Positions 42,807 through 52,774 of a stretch of DNA of 64,000 nt are shown piece by piece. The notes under the pieces were generated by a model. That model saw nothing but the letters and a program-made list of their open reading frames with translations. It ran no database searches and was not told where the DNA came from. Position numbers and translations under genes: made by a program. Position 1 is the first letter of the stretch; the number at the start of each line of letters is the position of its first letter. Source of the stretch: Prochlorococcus sp. AG-347-K18 (GTDB lineage: Bacteria; Cyanobacteriota; Cyanobacteriia; PCC-6307; Cyanobiaceae); the NCBI GenBank assembly GCA_003281365.1, contig QCCF01000006.1, positions 1-64,000 on the forward strand. Direction: 5' to 3'.

Positions 42807-44640
42807 TTTTTACAAGTCTAACCATACTTTTTTCTGTTAATTTTTTTGCGATTCTAATGCCCATTTCTTTTGTATAAGGCTCATTTATTAGACGAGGGAC
42901 TCTTTTGAAGAATATTTCGATAGAGTAACCAGGTACTTTTTGCAAAATTTCAAAAAAGTTTCTTAATGGCTCAACAGACATGATAACGTCACTTAAATTG
43001 TTATTTTTATCAGTCATATTCAATTTTATTGAGTTAGGAAGGTAGTTATTTAAATTTTTCAATATTTTGAGATTAACTAAATCTATTTGATTTGTTATGC
43101 TATCAACTATTTCATTTCTCAGAAACCCTCCTTTTGATGAAAAAAGAAGATTTATTACTTCATCTAAAAGTTTTTCTAGATCAAGGTTTGTCTGTTTTGC
43201 AGCGTTGGAGAGTAGGTCTTCTAAACGATCCCACTTAAATTTTTTATTATCAAAAAGCATTTCTTTCAAACTTTCTCTTAATTGTGGATCAGGATCCTCC
43301 ATCAATCTTTTCGCAAAATACGGATAAGCTGCTCCTAATATCTTAAAGTTTGGGTCTACGCTTAAGGCTATTCCTTCTAATGTCAATAATGACCTAATTA
43401 TGAGAGCATAATATGGAGGTAGTCTGAAAGGGAATTTATACATAACGCCAGACATATCGTCTGTAACACTTTTGAAATCCATTTTTGAAACGCCCTGTTC
43501 AACGGCGTTACTAAAAATATCTTGAAATGCTGGAACAATTGGCTCTAAATTAACTTCTTCTGATAAGAAACCTAATTTTACAAAATCTTTAGATAATTTA
43601 TCAAAGTTTTTATTCACCAAATGGACTACAGCTTGTATTAATCCAGATCTAGAGTCTCTGGAAACTTCGCTCATCATTCCGAAATCTAAATAACATAATC
43701 TGCCATCTTCTAAGGCTAATAGATTTCCCGGGTGTGGGTCTGCGTGAAAAAAACCATGTTCTAATAGTTGCTCTAGGCTGCACTGCACTCCTATATCAAT
43801 CATTTTGTCAGGGTCGATTCCTAATTTTTTTACATTTTCTAAATTGGTTAGTTTAGTTCCTTCAATCCATTCCATTGTTAGAACTCGTCTTGATGTTATT
43901 TCTTTGTAAATTTTTGGTACTGCAATCATTTGGTTATGTTTATGCATATCTCTAAATTTCTCTGCATTGTTAGCTTCGTTTAAGTAATCCATTTCTTCAA
44001 AAACTCTTTTGCCTAATTCATCAATCAAAGCAACGAGATCACTTCTTATTAATCCAATATTGTTTTTCAGCCAAAAAGCAATATTTCTGACTATATAAAG
44101 ATCTAAAGTTATCTGTTCTCGTAATCCTGGACGTTGGACTTTGACTGCAACAATTTCTTTATTTTTTAAAGTAGCTTTGTGAACTTGTCCTAAAGAGGCA
44201 GCTGAAATTGGTTCTTTGTCAATTTCCAAAAAAACTTCATCAATTTTGCAGTCTAAATCTTCCTCAATTAATTCCATAGCCTTATTCCCATCAAATCCTG
44301 GTAATTGATCTTGTAATTCAGATAATTCTTCTAGAAGAATAGCTGGAATAATATCTGGTCTTGTTGATAACGCTTGACCTGCTTTTACAAAGGCAGGTCC
44401 AAGCTCTACTAATAAATTGGTTAATTCTCTCGCTCTAAATCTTGCTTTTTGTTCATTTTTTAATCTACCAGTTAATTTATCCCATCCAACACCAAAAACA
44501 TATATGAATATAGGTATGAGAGTTTGCCAGAGTCTTTTTAATAGTCTTTCCGGATTTTTTTTGTAAATCTTGGAAATTGTGTCTGGATCATAATCTAGTA
44601 GCCCAGATACTTCTATAAAATCAGTATAATCTTCTTTCAT
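42784..44640 (-). CDS. ABC1/UbiB family atypical kinase
   Basis: LGPAFVKAGQALSTRPDIIP, AASLGQVHKA, VAVKVQRPG, FFHADPHPGNLL. Confidence 0.96.
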   Translation of the reverse strand: MKEDYTDFIEVSGLLDYDPDTISKIYKKNPERLLKRLWQTLIPIFIYVFGVGWDKLTGRLKNEQKARFRARELTNLLVELGPAFVKAGQALSTRPDIIPAILLEELSELQDQLPGFDGNKAMELIEEDLDCKIDEVFLEIDKEPISAASLGQVHKATLKNKEIVAVKVQRPGLREQITLDLYIVRNIAFWLKNNIGLIRSDLVALIDELGKRVFEEMDYLNEANNAEKFRDMHKHNQMIAVPKIYKEITSRRVLTMEWIEGTKLTNLENVKKLGIDPDKMIDIGVQCSLEQLLEHGFFHADPHPGNLLALEDGRLCYLDFGMMSEVSRDSRSGLIQAVVHLVNKNFDKLSKDFVKLGFLSEEVNLEPIVPAFQDIFSNAVEQGVSKMDFKSVTDDMSGVMYKFPFRLPPYYALIIRSLLTLEGIALSVDPNFKILGAAYPYFAKRLMEDPDPQLRESLKEMLFDNKKFKWDRLEDLLSNAAKQTNLDLEKLLDEVINLLFSSKGGFLRNEIVDSITNQIDLVNLKILKNLNNYLPNSIKLNMTDKNNNLSDVIMSVEPLRNFFEILQKVPGYSIEIFFKRVPRLINEPYTKEMGIRIAKKLTEKSMVRLVKIAAGANI

Positions 44641-44708
44641 AACTTTATATATTTAAGCCCTTTTTTTTTTCTAAAAAGAGGTTAATTTTTTTATATGGAA
44701 GAATTATC

Positions 44709-46391
44709 ATGTTAATACAATTAAAGATAGAAAATGTAGCCCTAATAGAGATTATAGAAATTAATTTTGAAAAAGGTTTGAATATTATTACAGGGGATTC
44801 TGGTTCAGGAAAATCATTAATCTTAGATTCTTTGAATGTTTTATTTGGTGGAACTAATATACCTTTAAAACATTTAATACGTCTAGGCAAAAATTATTGT
44901 GTCATTGAGGCAAAATTCTCATTATCTCCTCAAATTAAAAATTGGTTAATTATTAATGGCTTTGAAACAAGTGATTCACAACTAAAGATTAAAAGGAAGT
45001 CTTATAGAAAAAATAATAAAATCTTATCCAAATATAGTCTTAATAATTTATCAATTAACAAACAATCTTTAGAGGATCTTGGACGTTTATTAGTAGATTT
45101 TGCAGGACAATCAGATACTTTTTTATTTGACTCTCAAGAAAAAAGAAGATTAATTATAGATGATTTATGTTCGCAAGAATTAAAAGATACTAATACAAAG
45201 ATCAAAAAATTATGGGAGGAAAGTGAAGTTTTAAAAGTTTTATTGAATGAAAAAATTGAAACCTTTAGGAAAAAAGAAGAAAATACTTTAGCAGTAAAAG
45301 AAATGTTGGAGATTTTAGAGCAGGCAAATTTAAATTCCAGTAAAGAAATTTTAGAACTGGAAGCAATGGAAAATAAACTTCTGAATAATCTTGAAATTAA
45401 TAATTCGATTCAATCATCTCTAGAAAACTTAAATAATTTAAATCATGATCAACCTTCAATAGCATTTTTGATTAATCAATCAATAAAAAATTTAAACAAA
45501 ATAGCAGATTTCGACTTAAAGATTCAACAATTTAGAGAGAAATTACTAGATATCCAAGTCAATGTTGAAGATTTAATTTACGAATTAAATTCATATATTC
45601 AAGATGTTGAAAACTATGAATCTAAACTTCCAGAAATACAAAAAAGATTATTTTTTTTAAAAAATTTGGAGAGAACTTTTTCATTGAACCTTCCTCAATT
45701 AATTGATAAACGAGATCAATTAAAAAAATATTTCCATGAAAACAATGATAATGATAATGAAATACTTACTATGGAAATTAAAATTAAAAACTTACAAAGT
45801 AATTTACAGTCTCTTTTCGTTATTCAGTCTAACGAAAGAAAAAAAATTGCTAAAAATTTACAGTATTCAGTAGTGCTTATTTTACGAAATTTAGGTTTAG
45901 AAAATGCAAATTTTTCAATTCAATTTTCTGAGTGTAATCCATCTAAAGATGGAATTGATAATATAAGTTTTTTGTTTTCTGCTAATCCTGATCAGAACCT
46001 TGCTCCTATTTCAAGTGTTATTTCTGGTGGAGAAATGTCAAGATTCTTGTTAGCTATTAAATCTAGTATTTCTAAAAAGCCAAATACATTTTTTTTAGAC
46101 GAAATTGATAGCGGTTTAAGTGGCAAATCTTTGTTGTCTTTAGTTGATTTAATTAATCAAATTTCAAATGGGCAACAAGTTTTGTGTATTACCCATCAGC
46201 CTTTTTTAGCTGCTAGAGGGTTAGCTCATTTTAAAGTCTATAAAAAAGTGATTAATGGCATGACATATACTTCAATATCAAAATTAACTAGTAAAAAAGA
46301 GAGAAAACATGAATTAATAGAATTGATTGGTGGAGGTTTTAGAGATGCAAATGATTACGCTTCTAGACTCCTTGATCGAGCAGCAGCATAA
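44709..46391 (+). CDS. recN: DNA repair protein RecN
   Basis: TGDSGSGKSLILDSL, ISGGEMSRFLLAIK, FLDEIDSGLSG. Confidence 0.96.
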   Translation: MLIQLKIENVALIEIIEINFEKGLNIITGDSGSGKSLILDSLNVLFGGTNIPLKHLIRLGKNYCVIEAKFSLSPQIKNWLIINGFETSDSQLKIKRKSYRKNNKILSKYSLNNLSINKQSLEDLGRLLVDFAGQSDTFLFDSQEKRRLIIDDLCSQELKDTNTKIKKLWEESEVLKVLLNEKIETFRKKEENTLAVKEMLEILEQANLNSSKEILELEAMENKLLNNLEINNSIQSSLENLNNLNHDQPSIAFLINQSIKNLNKIADFDLKIQQFREKLLDIQVNVEDLIYELNSYIQDVENYESKLPEIQKRLFFLKNLERTFSLNLPQLIDKRDQLKKYFHENNDNDNEILTMEIKIKNLQSNLQSLFVIQSNERKKIAKNLQYSVVLILRNLGLENANFSIQFSECNPSKDGIDNISFLFSANPDQNLAPISSVISGGEMSRFLLAIKSSISKKPNTFFLDEIDSGLSGKSLLSLVDLINQISNGQQVLCITHQPFLAARGLAHFKVYKKVINGMTYTSISKLTSKKERKHELIELIGGGFRDANDYASRLLDRAAA

Positions 46392-46445
46392 AATAAAAAA
46401 AATTCCACTATAATATCATTCTTAAACCATTATATAGACTGAAAC

Positions 46446-49349
46446 ATGGTTATAAATGTTGATAATACTTTTGGAGAAGGTAATTCGATAAATATAAGAG
46501 GTGCTCGTCAGCATAATTTAAAAAATATTGATCTTACTTTACCTAGGAATAAATTTATAGTTTTTACTGGCGTTAGTGGAAGTGGTAAAAGTTCTTTGGC
46601 TTTTGATACGATTTTTGCTGAAGGACAAAGACGATATGTTGAGAGTCTTTCAGCATATGCTAGGCAATTTTTAGGTCAAGTAGATAAACCAGATGTTGAT
46701 AATATTGAGGGCTTATCGCCCGCCATTTCTATTGATCAAAAATCTACAAGTCATAATCCTCGTTCAACAGTTGGAACAGTAACTGAGATACAAGATTATC
46801 TAAGGTTATTATTCGGCCGTGCTGGAGAACCACATTGTCATCATTGTGGGATTCCAATTGCGCCTCAAACGATTGACGAAATGGTTGATCAAATACTTCT
46901 TTTGCCAGAAGGAACAAGGTATCAATTATTGGCACCTGTTGTTAGAGGTAAGAAAGGAACTCATACAAAATTAATAAGTGGATTAGCAGCTGAAGGCTTT
47001 GCTAGGGTTAGAATTAATGGCGAGGTACGAGAACTTGCTGATAGTATCGAGTTAGATAAAAATCAAATTCATAATATTGAGGTTGTAGTTGATAGATTAA
47101 TCGCAAGAGATGGAATACAAGAAAGATTAAATGACTCTCTACAAACTTGTCTGAAAAGAGGCGATGGCTTAGCAATAGTAGAGGTTGTTCCTAAAAAAGG
47201 AGAAAAACTTCCTCTTAATTTAGATAAAGAAAAATTATATTCAGAGAATTATGCTTGTCCTGTTCATGGATCTATAGTTGAGGAACTTTCTCCTAGATTA
47301 TTTTCTTTTAATAGTCCATACGGTGCATGTCCAGATTGTCATGGAATAGGTTATTTAAAAAAATTTACGGAAGATAGAGTTATACCTGATAAGACATTAC
47401 CCGTCTATGCCGCAATAGCTCCTTGGAGTGAAAAAGATAATACATACTATTTCTCTTTATTATATTCTGTAGGCCAAGCCTATGGTTTTGAATTAAAAAC
47501 TCCTTGGAAAGATTTAAGTGATTTGCAAAAGAAGGTTCTACTTTTAGGATCAGATAAACCAATATTAATACAAGCTGATAGTCGTTTTAAATCCTCGAGT
47601 GGTTTTGAAAGGCCTTTTGAGGGAATTTTGCCAATATTAGAGAGGCAATTTAATGAAGCTAATGGAGAGTCAGTTAAACAAAAGTTAGAAAAGTACTTAG
47701 AATTAGTTCCTTGCAAGACATGCTTTGGAAAAAGATTAAGGCCTGAAGCTTTGGCTGTTAAACTAGGGCCTTATAACATAACTGATTTAACTTCTATAAG
47801 TGTTTCTGAAACCCTAGTTCATATCGAACGAATCATGGGATTAGGCAAGTCAAAGCAAGATAATATAGCTTTATCAGAAAAACAAAAGCAAATAGGTGAA
47901 TTAGTTTTAAAAGAGATTCGCTTACGTTTGAAGTTTTTAATTAACGTAGGTTTAGATTATTTAACTTTAGACAGACCAGCTATGACGTTGTCGGGCGGCG
48001 AAGCTCAGCGTATCAGATTAGCTACACAAATAGGAGCAGGCCTTACTGGGGTTCTATATGTATTAGATGAGCCAAGTATTGGTTTACATCAGAGAGATAA
48101 TGACAGATTATTAGAGACATTGAAAAGCTTAAGAGACTTAGGAAATACTTTAGTAGTTGTTGAACATGACGAAGATACTATGAAATCTGCCGATTATTTA
48201 GTAGATATTGGTCCAGGGGCTGGAGTTTATGGTGGGGAAATCATTGCTCAAGGATCATATCAAGATGTTTTGAATTCAGAAAAGTCATTAACTGGAGCTT
48301 ATCTCAGTGGTAAAAAGTCAATCCCTACTCCAAAAGAACGCCGATCTTCTGTTAAAAAAAGTTTAATTTTAAATAATTGCTCTAAAAATAATTTAAAGAA
48401 TATATCTGTAGATTTTCCTTTAGGAAGATTAGTCTCTGTAACTGGTGTAAGTGGAAGTGGTAAAAGTACTTTGATAAATGAATTACTTCACCCTGCTTTG
48501 TGTCATTCTTTAGGATTAAAAGTCCCTTTTCCTCAGGGTGTTAAGGAGCTGAAAGGAATAAAGGCAATTGATAAAGTTATCGTTATAGATCAATCTCCTA
48601 TAGGGAGAACACCAAGATCAAACCCTGCAACATATACAGGCGCTTTTGATCCAATAAGGCAGATATTCACTGCCACAGTAGAGGCAAAAGCTAGGGGATA
48701 TCAGGCTGGCCAATTTAGTTTTAATGTGAAAGGTGGAAGATGCGAAGCATGTAAAGGTCAGGGAGTTAATGTTATTGAAATGAATTTTTTACCCGATGTG
48801 TATGTTCAATGCGAAGTATGCAAAGGAGCTCGTTTTAATAGGGAAACCCTTCAAGTTAAATATAAAGGTTTCAATATATCTGACGTCTTAGAGATGACTG
48901 TTGAACAAGCCGCTGAAACTTTTTCTGCAATACCACAAGCTGCTGATAGATTATCTACATTAGTAGATGTTGGATTAGGATACGTTAAATTGGGTCAACC
49001 TGCTCCAACATTATCTGGCGGAGAGGCTCAAAGAGTGAAGCTAGCTACAGAATTATCTAAAAGGGCTACTGGAAAAACTTTATATTTGATTGATGAACCT
49101 ACTACTGGTTTAAGTTTTTATGATGTTCATAAATTAATGGATGTGATTCAGCGTTTAGTAGATAAAGGTAATTCTGTGATTGTTATAGAACATAATTTAG
49201 ATGTTATTAGATGTTCAGATTGGATAATTGATTTAGGACCTGATGGTGGTGATAAAGGTGGAGAAATTATTGCTGAAGGTATTCCTGAGGATGTGGCGAA
49301 ACACCCTACCAGCCATACAGCAAAATATCTTAAAAAGGTTCTCAAATGA
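46446..49349 (+). CDS. uvrA: Excinuclease ABC subunit A
   Basis: INIRGARQHNLKNIDL, TGVSGSGKSSLAFDTI, two ABC signature LSGGEAQR motifs, zinc-finger CxxC pairs. Confidence 0.99.
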   Translation: MVINVDNTFGEGNSINIRGARQHNLKNIDLTLPRNKFIVFTGVSGSGKSSLAFDTIFAEGQRRYVESLSAYARQFLGQVDKPDVDNIEGLSPAISIDQKSTSHNPRSTVGTVTEIQDYLRLLFGRAGEPHCHHCGIPIAPQTIDEMVDQILLLPEGTRYQLLAPVVRGKKGTHTKLISGLAAEGFARVRINGEVRELADSIELDKNQIHNIEVVVDRLIARDGIQERLNDSLQTCLKRGDGLAIVEVVPKKGEKLPLNLDKEKLYSENYACPVHGSIVEELSPRLFSFNSPYGACPDCHGIGYLKKFTEDRVIPDKTLPVYAAIAPWSEKDNTYYFSLLYSVGQAYGFELKTPWKDLSDLQKKVLLLGSDKPILIQADSRFKSSSGFERPFEGILPILERQFNEANGESVKQKLEKYLELVPCKTCFGKRLRPEALAVKLGPYNITDLTSISVSETLVHIERIMGLGKSKQDNIALSEKQKQIGELVLKEIRLRLKFLINVGLDYLTLDRPAMTLSGGEAQRIRLATQIGAGLTGVLYVLDEPSIGLHQRDNDRLLETLKSLRDLGNTLVVVEHDEDTMKSADYLVDIGPGAGVYGGEIIAQGSYQDVLNSEKSLTGAYLSGKKSIPTPKERRSSVKKSLILNNCSKNNLKNISVDFPLGRLVSVTGVSGSGKSTLINELLHPALCHSLGLKVPFPQGVKELKGIKAIDKVIVIDQSPIGRTPRSNPATYTGAFDPIRQIFTATVEAKARGYQAGQFSFNVKGGRCEACKGQGVNVIEMNFLPDVYVQCEVCKGARFNRETLQVKYKGFNISDVLEMTVEQAAETFSAIPQAADRLSTLVDVGLGYVKLGQPAPTLSGGEAQRVKLATELSKRATGKTLYLIDEPTTGLSFYDVHKLMDVIQRLVDKGNSVIVIEHNLDVIRCSDWIIDLGPDGGDKGGEIIAEGIPEDVAKHPTSHTAKYLKKVLK

Positions 49350-49494
49350 TAGATTCTTTGTTGTATTTCTTTGTATTTACAATTATTTGAATAAAAAAAA
49401 GTACTCCTTAAAGCTCTATGAAAATAGACTATATCTTCTTTTTCAGATATTTATGCATTTAAAAATTTTTAAATCATAATGGTTTCTTAAGATT

Positions 49495-49540
49495 TCCTCT
49501 AGAAATTCATCTTATTTCTATTAAAGACAATTCTAGAGGA
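49495..49540 (+). promoter_or_regulatory. 10-bp perfect inverted repeat spanning the likely Shine-Dalgarno of the downstream glycosyltransferase
   Basis: tcctctagaa (49495-49504) and ttctagagga (49531-49540); AGAGGA lies 8 nt before ATG at 49549. Confidence 0.55.
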
Positions 49541-49548
49541 CTTGTTAA

Positions 49549-50958
49549 ATGAGATTTAAATTTTTACATTTACATTTACATGGTCTAATTCGCTCCAAAA
49601 ATCTTGAATTAGGTAAGGATGCAGATACTGGAGGGCAAACACAATACGTTTTAGAGTTAGTCAAAAGTTTAGCAAATACTCCTGATGTAGACCAAGTTGA
49701 TTTAGTAACTCGATTAATAAATGACTTTAAAGTAGATAAAGATTATGCAAAAGGAGAAGAATTCGTTGAGCCTGGGGTTAGGATCCTTAGATTTAAATTT
49801 GGACCTAATAAATATTTAAGAAAGGAATTGCTTTGGCCTTATTTAGATGAATTAACTCAAAAACTTATTACTTATTACAAAAAAAATAAAAAGCCTAATT
49901 TTATTCATGCGCACTATGCAGATGCTGGATATGTTGGTGCAAAACTAAGTAAAACTTTAAACGTTCCACTTATATTCACTGGTCATTCTCTAGGAAGAGA
50001 AAAACAAAGGAAATTGCTTGATACTGGTTTAAATATTAATCAAATAGAAAAGTTTTACTCTATTAGTAAACGAATTGAAGCTGAAGAAAAAGCTTTAAAA
50101 TCTGCAAATATTGTTGTTACAAGTACTAATCAAGAGTCAGTTTATCAATATTCTCAATATTTTTCTTTTTCATCAAATAAAGCTAGAGTGATCCCCCCTG
50201 GTGTAGATCATGAAAAGTTTCACAGTATTCACTCGACAACAGAGACAGCGGAAATTGATAATATGATGCAACCTTTTTTAAAGGATTTAACAAAACCTCC
50301 ATTGCTAACTATTTCTAGGGCTGTAAGAAGAAAAAATATTCCTTCTTTGATTGAAGCATATGGAAGATCTGAAAAATTAAAGAGAAAAACTAATTTAGTT
50401 TTGATTTTGGGTTGTCGAGATAGCACTTCAAAACTTGACTCCCAACAAAAAGACGTTTTTCAAAATATTTTTGAAACTATTGATAAATATAATTTGTATG
50501 GAAAAGTAGCCTATCCAAAAAAGCATCTTCCAAATCAGATTCCTGCTTTATATAGATGGGCTGCTTGTAGGGCTGGTTTGTTTGTTAACCCAGCTTTAAC
50601 TGAGCCATTCGGTTTAACCCTTCTTGAGGCTTCTTCATGTGGATTGCCCATAATTTCAACAAATGATGGAGGACCTAAAGAAATTCGCTCAAAATGTGAA
50701 AATGGACTTTTAGTAGATGTTAGTGATATTAGTAAACTGAAAATAGCTCTTGAGAAAGGGATTGCTAATAATGATCAGTGGAAATTATGGAGCAGAAATG
50801 GTATTGAAGGTGTTAATAGGCATTTTAGTTGGAACACTCATATACGTAATTATTTATCAATACTTACTGAAGAATTTTCTAGCTCTAAAAGTGATTCTTC
50901 ATCTGGTATCAAACACAGTTGTTTAAAAGGAAGTTCTTCACTTATAAATCCCCATTGA
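49549..50958 (+). CDS. spsA: Sucrose-phosphate synthase-like glycosyltransferase (GT4), no HAD phosphatase domain visible
   Basis: LHLHGLIRSKNLELGKDADTGGQTQYVLEL, FTGHSLGREKQRKLL, NPALTEPFGLTLLEASSCGLPIISTNDGGPKEI. Confidence 0.9.
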   Translation: MRFKFLHLHLHGLIRSKNLELGKDADTGGQTQYVLELVKSLANTPDVDQVDLVTRLINDFKVDKDYAKGEEFVEPGVRILRFKFGPNKYLRKELLWPYLDELTQKLITYYKKNKKPNFIHAHYADAGYVGAKLSKTLNVPLIFTGHSLGREKQRKLLDTGLNINQIEKFYSISKRIEAEEKALKSANIVVTSTNQESVYQYSQYFSFSSNKARVIPPGVDHEKFHSIHSTTETAEIDNMMQPFLKDLTKPPLLTISRAVRRKNIPSLIEAYGRSEKLKRKTNLVLILGCRDSTSKLDSQQKDVFQNIFETIDKYNLYGKVAYPKKHLPNQIPALYRWAACRAGLFVNPALTEPFGLTLLEASSCGLPIISTNDGGPKEIRSKCENGLLVDVSDISKLKIALEKGIANNDQWKLWSRNGIEGVNRHFSWNTHIRNYLSILTEEFSSSKSDSSSGIKHSCLKGSSSLINPH

Positions 50959-51137
50959 TCAAATATTTTAGGATCAGTATGAATAATCAATTGATTATTG
51001 TGCAATTTTTTTAGTTTGAAACCTTTTTTAGATAGTTTTTTCATTAAGTTAGCAGTTTCTTCAAATCTTGATGCCATCGCATCAAGGCTCGAGCAGTCAC
51101 TTGTTAATCCTTTATCTTTCCAAGTAAAAAAACTCAT
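50850..51137 (-). CDS. Conserved hypothetical protein, 95 aa
   Basis: Well-formed ORF upstream of mraY-like gene region; 3' end overlaps the SPS ORF by 109 nt on the opposite strand. Confidence 0.65.
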   Translation of the reverse strand: MSFFTWKDKGLTSDCSSLDAMASRFEETANLMKKLSKKGFKLKKLHNNQLIIHTDPKIFDQWGFISEELPFKQLCLIPDEESLLELENSSVSIDK

Positions 51138-51147
51138 AACAAATACC

Positions 51148-52224
51148 TTAAAGATTGATTTTTAAAACTATACCTAAAAAAACAAGTAATATGTTGATTT
51201 TCCAAAAACTTTCAACTATTTTTTGTTCCTTAACTCCTTTAAGTTCAAAATGGTGATGAAGTGGTGCCATTAAAAATATGCGTTTTCCATTATGAAATAA
51301 TATTTTTGTAATTTTAAAAAAACCTACTTGAACCATTACTGATAATGATTCAATAATGAAAATTCCTGAGAAAATAGATAAGGTAAAAAGGCTATTTGTT
51401 AATAATGCTATAGAAGCCAAAACTGCACCAATACTTAAAGATCCTGTGTCTCCCATAAATATTTTTGCAGGATGGTTATTATACTTGAGAAACCCTAAAC
51501 ATATGCCCGACATTGAATAACACAAGATACTAAAAATAATAAGCTCTTGCTGCTCTTTCATTAATATTTCTGTTCCCAATCCATAAAAGACAATTGCGCT
51601 GCATCCAGCCGATAATCCATCTAATCCATCAGATAAATTTACTGAGTTGCTTAATCCAACTAATACTAAAAAAGCAATGGGCAAAATGAAAATACTCATA
51701 TTTATTTCCCAGTTATTAGATATTGTTAATATTGGATTTATTAAATCTTGTTTGTAGGCTAAAAATATAAAAATTATTGAGATGATGCTTTGTAAGATAA
51801 ATTTTTCTTTTGATTTTAGACCTGTATTTTTTTTGTTTTTAATGCTTAAGTAATCATCTAAAAAACCTGTCATAAAAAAACCAAAAATATTAAATAGTAG
51901 AAGGAATAATTTTGGCGAACTTTGACTTATGCTTAATAACGAAAGAAAAATTAAAAAAGGTATTACTATAAAAATTCCACCCATGGTTGGAGTATTACTT
52001 TTTGTGTAATGACTAGTTGGCCCGTCAGTTCTAATATTTTGAAACAAACTAAATTTTTGAAATATTTTTAAACCATATTTTGTTGTTAATAAAGAAATAA
52101 AAAAAAATAATGTATAAATTCCTATAAAGAAAAAATTTTTAAAAATATAAGAAGTTACTAAAAGTGCAATAGTATTTAGAATTAATAATGATTTAAAGTC
52201 AAATACTTTAATCTTCCCAATCAT
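51148..52224 (-). CDS. mraY: Phospho-N-acetylmuramoyl-pentapeptide transferase
   Basis: KSNTPTMGGIFI, FLDDYLSIKNKKNTGL, NSVNLSDGLDGLSAG, MAPLHHHFELKG. Confidence 0.96.
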   Translation of the reverse strand: MIGKIKVFDFKSLLILNTIALLVTSYIFKNFFFIGIYTLFFFISLLTTKYGLKIFQKFSLFQNIRTDGPTSHYTKSNTPTMGGIFIVIPFLIFLSLLSISQSSPKLFLLLFNIFGFFMTGFLDDYLSIKNKKNTGLKSKEKFILQSIISIIFIFLAYKQDLINPILTISNNWEINMSIFILPIAFLVLVGLSNSVNLSDGLDGLSAGCSAIVFYGLGTEILMKEQQELIIFSILCYSMSGICLGFLKYNNHPAKIFMGDTGSLSIGAVLASIALLTNSLFTLSIFSGIFIIESLSVMVQVGFFKITKILFHNGKRIFLMAPLHHHFELKGVKEQKIVESFWKINILLVFLGIVLKINL

Positions 52225-52522
52225 CTTCTAAAGAAGGGTCTTCCTCAGTTTTGTAATCTTCTTTTTCTCCCATAAGTGCCGAGAGTTCTTCCTCTTCTAT
52301 TGTGCTAATCTCTTGTGAATCGCCTTCTTTTTCAGCAACAAGCCTACCTGTATTTTCGAGCCATGATAGAAGGTCTGGTTCATCTCTTAGCGGTAAAACG
52401 GGAGCTGGATCATTTCTGTGGTAGCAAGTTAAAGCAGGATTAACTTCAGAAATATCGTTTAATCTAATTTTTAGTTTATCGGAATCCATTAAAATCAATG
52501 CTCTACATATAGGATAATACAT
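52208..52522 (-). CDS. DUF3134 family protein
   Basis: NPALTCYHRNDPAPVLPLRDEPDLLSWLENTGRL; likely start at internal MDSDKL (52489). Confidence 0.85.
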   Translation of the reverse strand: MYYPICRALILMDSDKLKIRLNDISEVNPALTCYHRNDPAPVLPLRDEPDLLSWLENTGRLVAEKEGDSQEISTIEEEELSALMGEKEDYKTEEDPSLEDDWED

Positions 52523-52542
52523 AATAGAGCACTCAAAAATCT

Positions 52543-52737
52543 TTGTTTAATAAAGGAAATTTAAAATTCTTTTTTATTTTATCCATTTCACTGCTATTTG
52601 CAGCATTACTCAAACTTATTGGATATTTACATCCCAGTTTTTTATTAATTAATTACTTACTTCTCTTATTACTAGTTTTTGGTCCTGCTCTTTTAGTTAC
52701 AATAATATTAGTTTTTAATAAGTTTTCAAATTCTTAA
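52543..52737 (+). CDS. Small hydrophobic hypothetical protein
   Basis: 64 aa, two hydrophobic segments, in a clear intergenic slot. Confidence 0.55.
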   Translation: MFNKGNLKFFFILSISLLFAALLKLIGYLHPSFLLINYLLLLLLVFGPALLVTIILVFNKFSNS

Positions 52738-52774
52738 TTAGACAAAAAATTAAAAATTTATGGAGCAAATTTAA

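Noticed and set aside
42301-42840. 179-aa plus-strand ORF
   Set aside because: Fully antisense to the DUF1400-like gene and the end of the ABC1 kinase gene; composition typical of an antisense open frame.
49243-49479. 78-aa plus-strand ORF overlapping the uvrA 3' end
   Set aside because: First part is an alternate frame of uvrA and the rest is AT-rich intergenic sequence; no recognisable domain.
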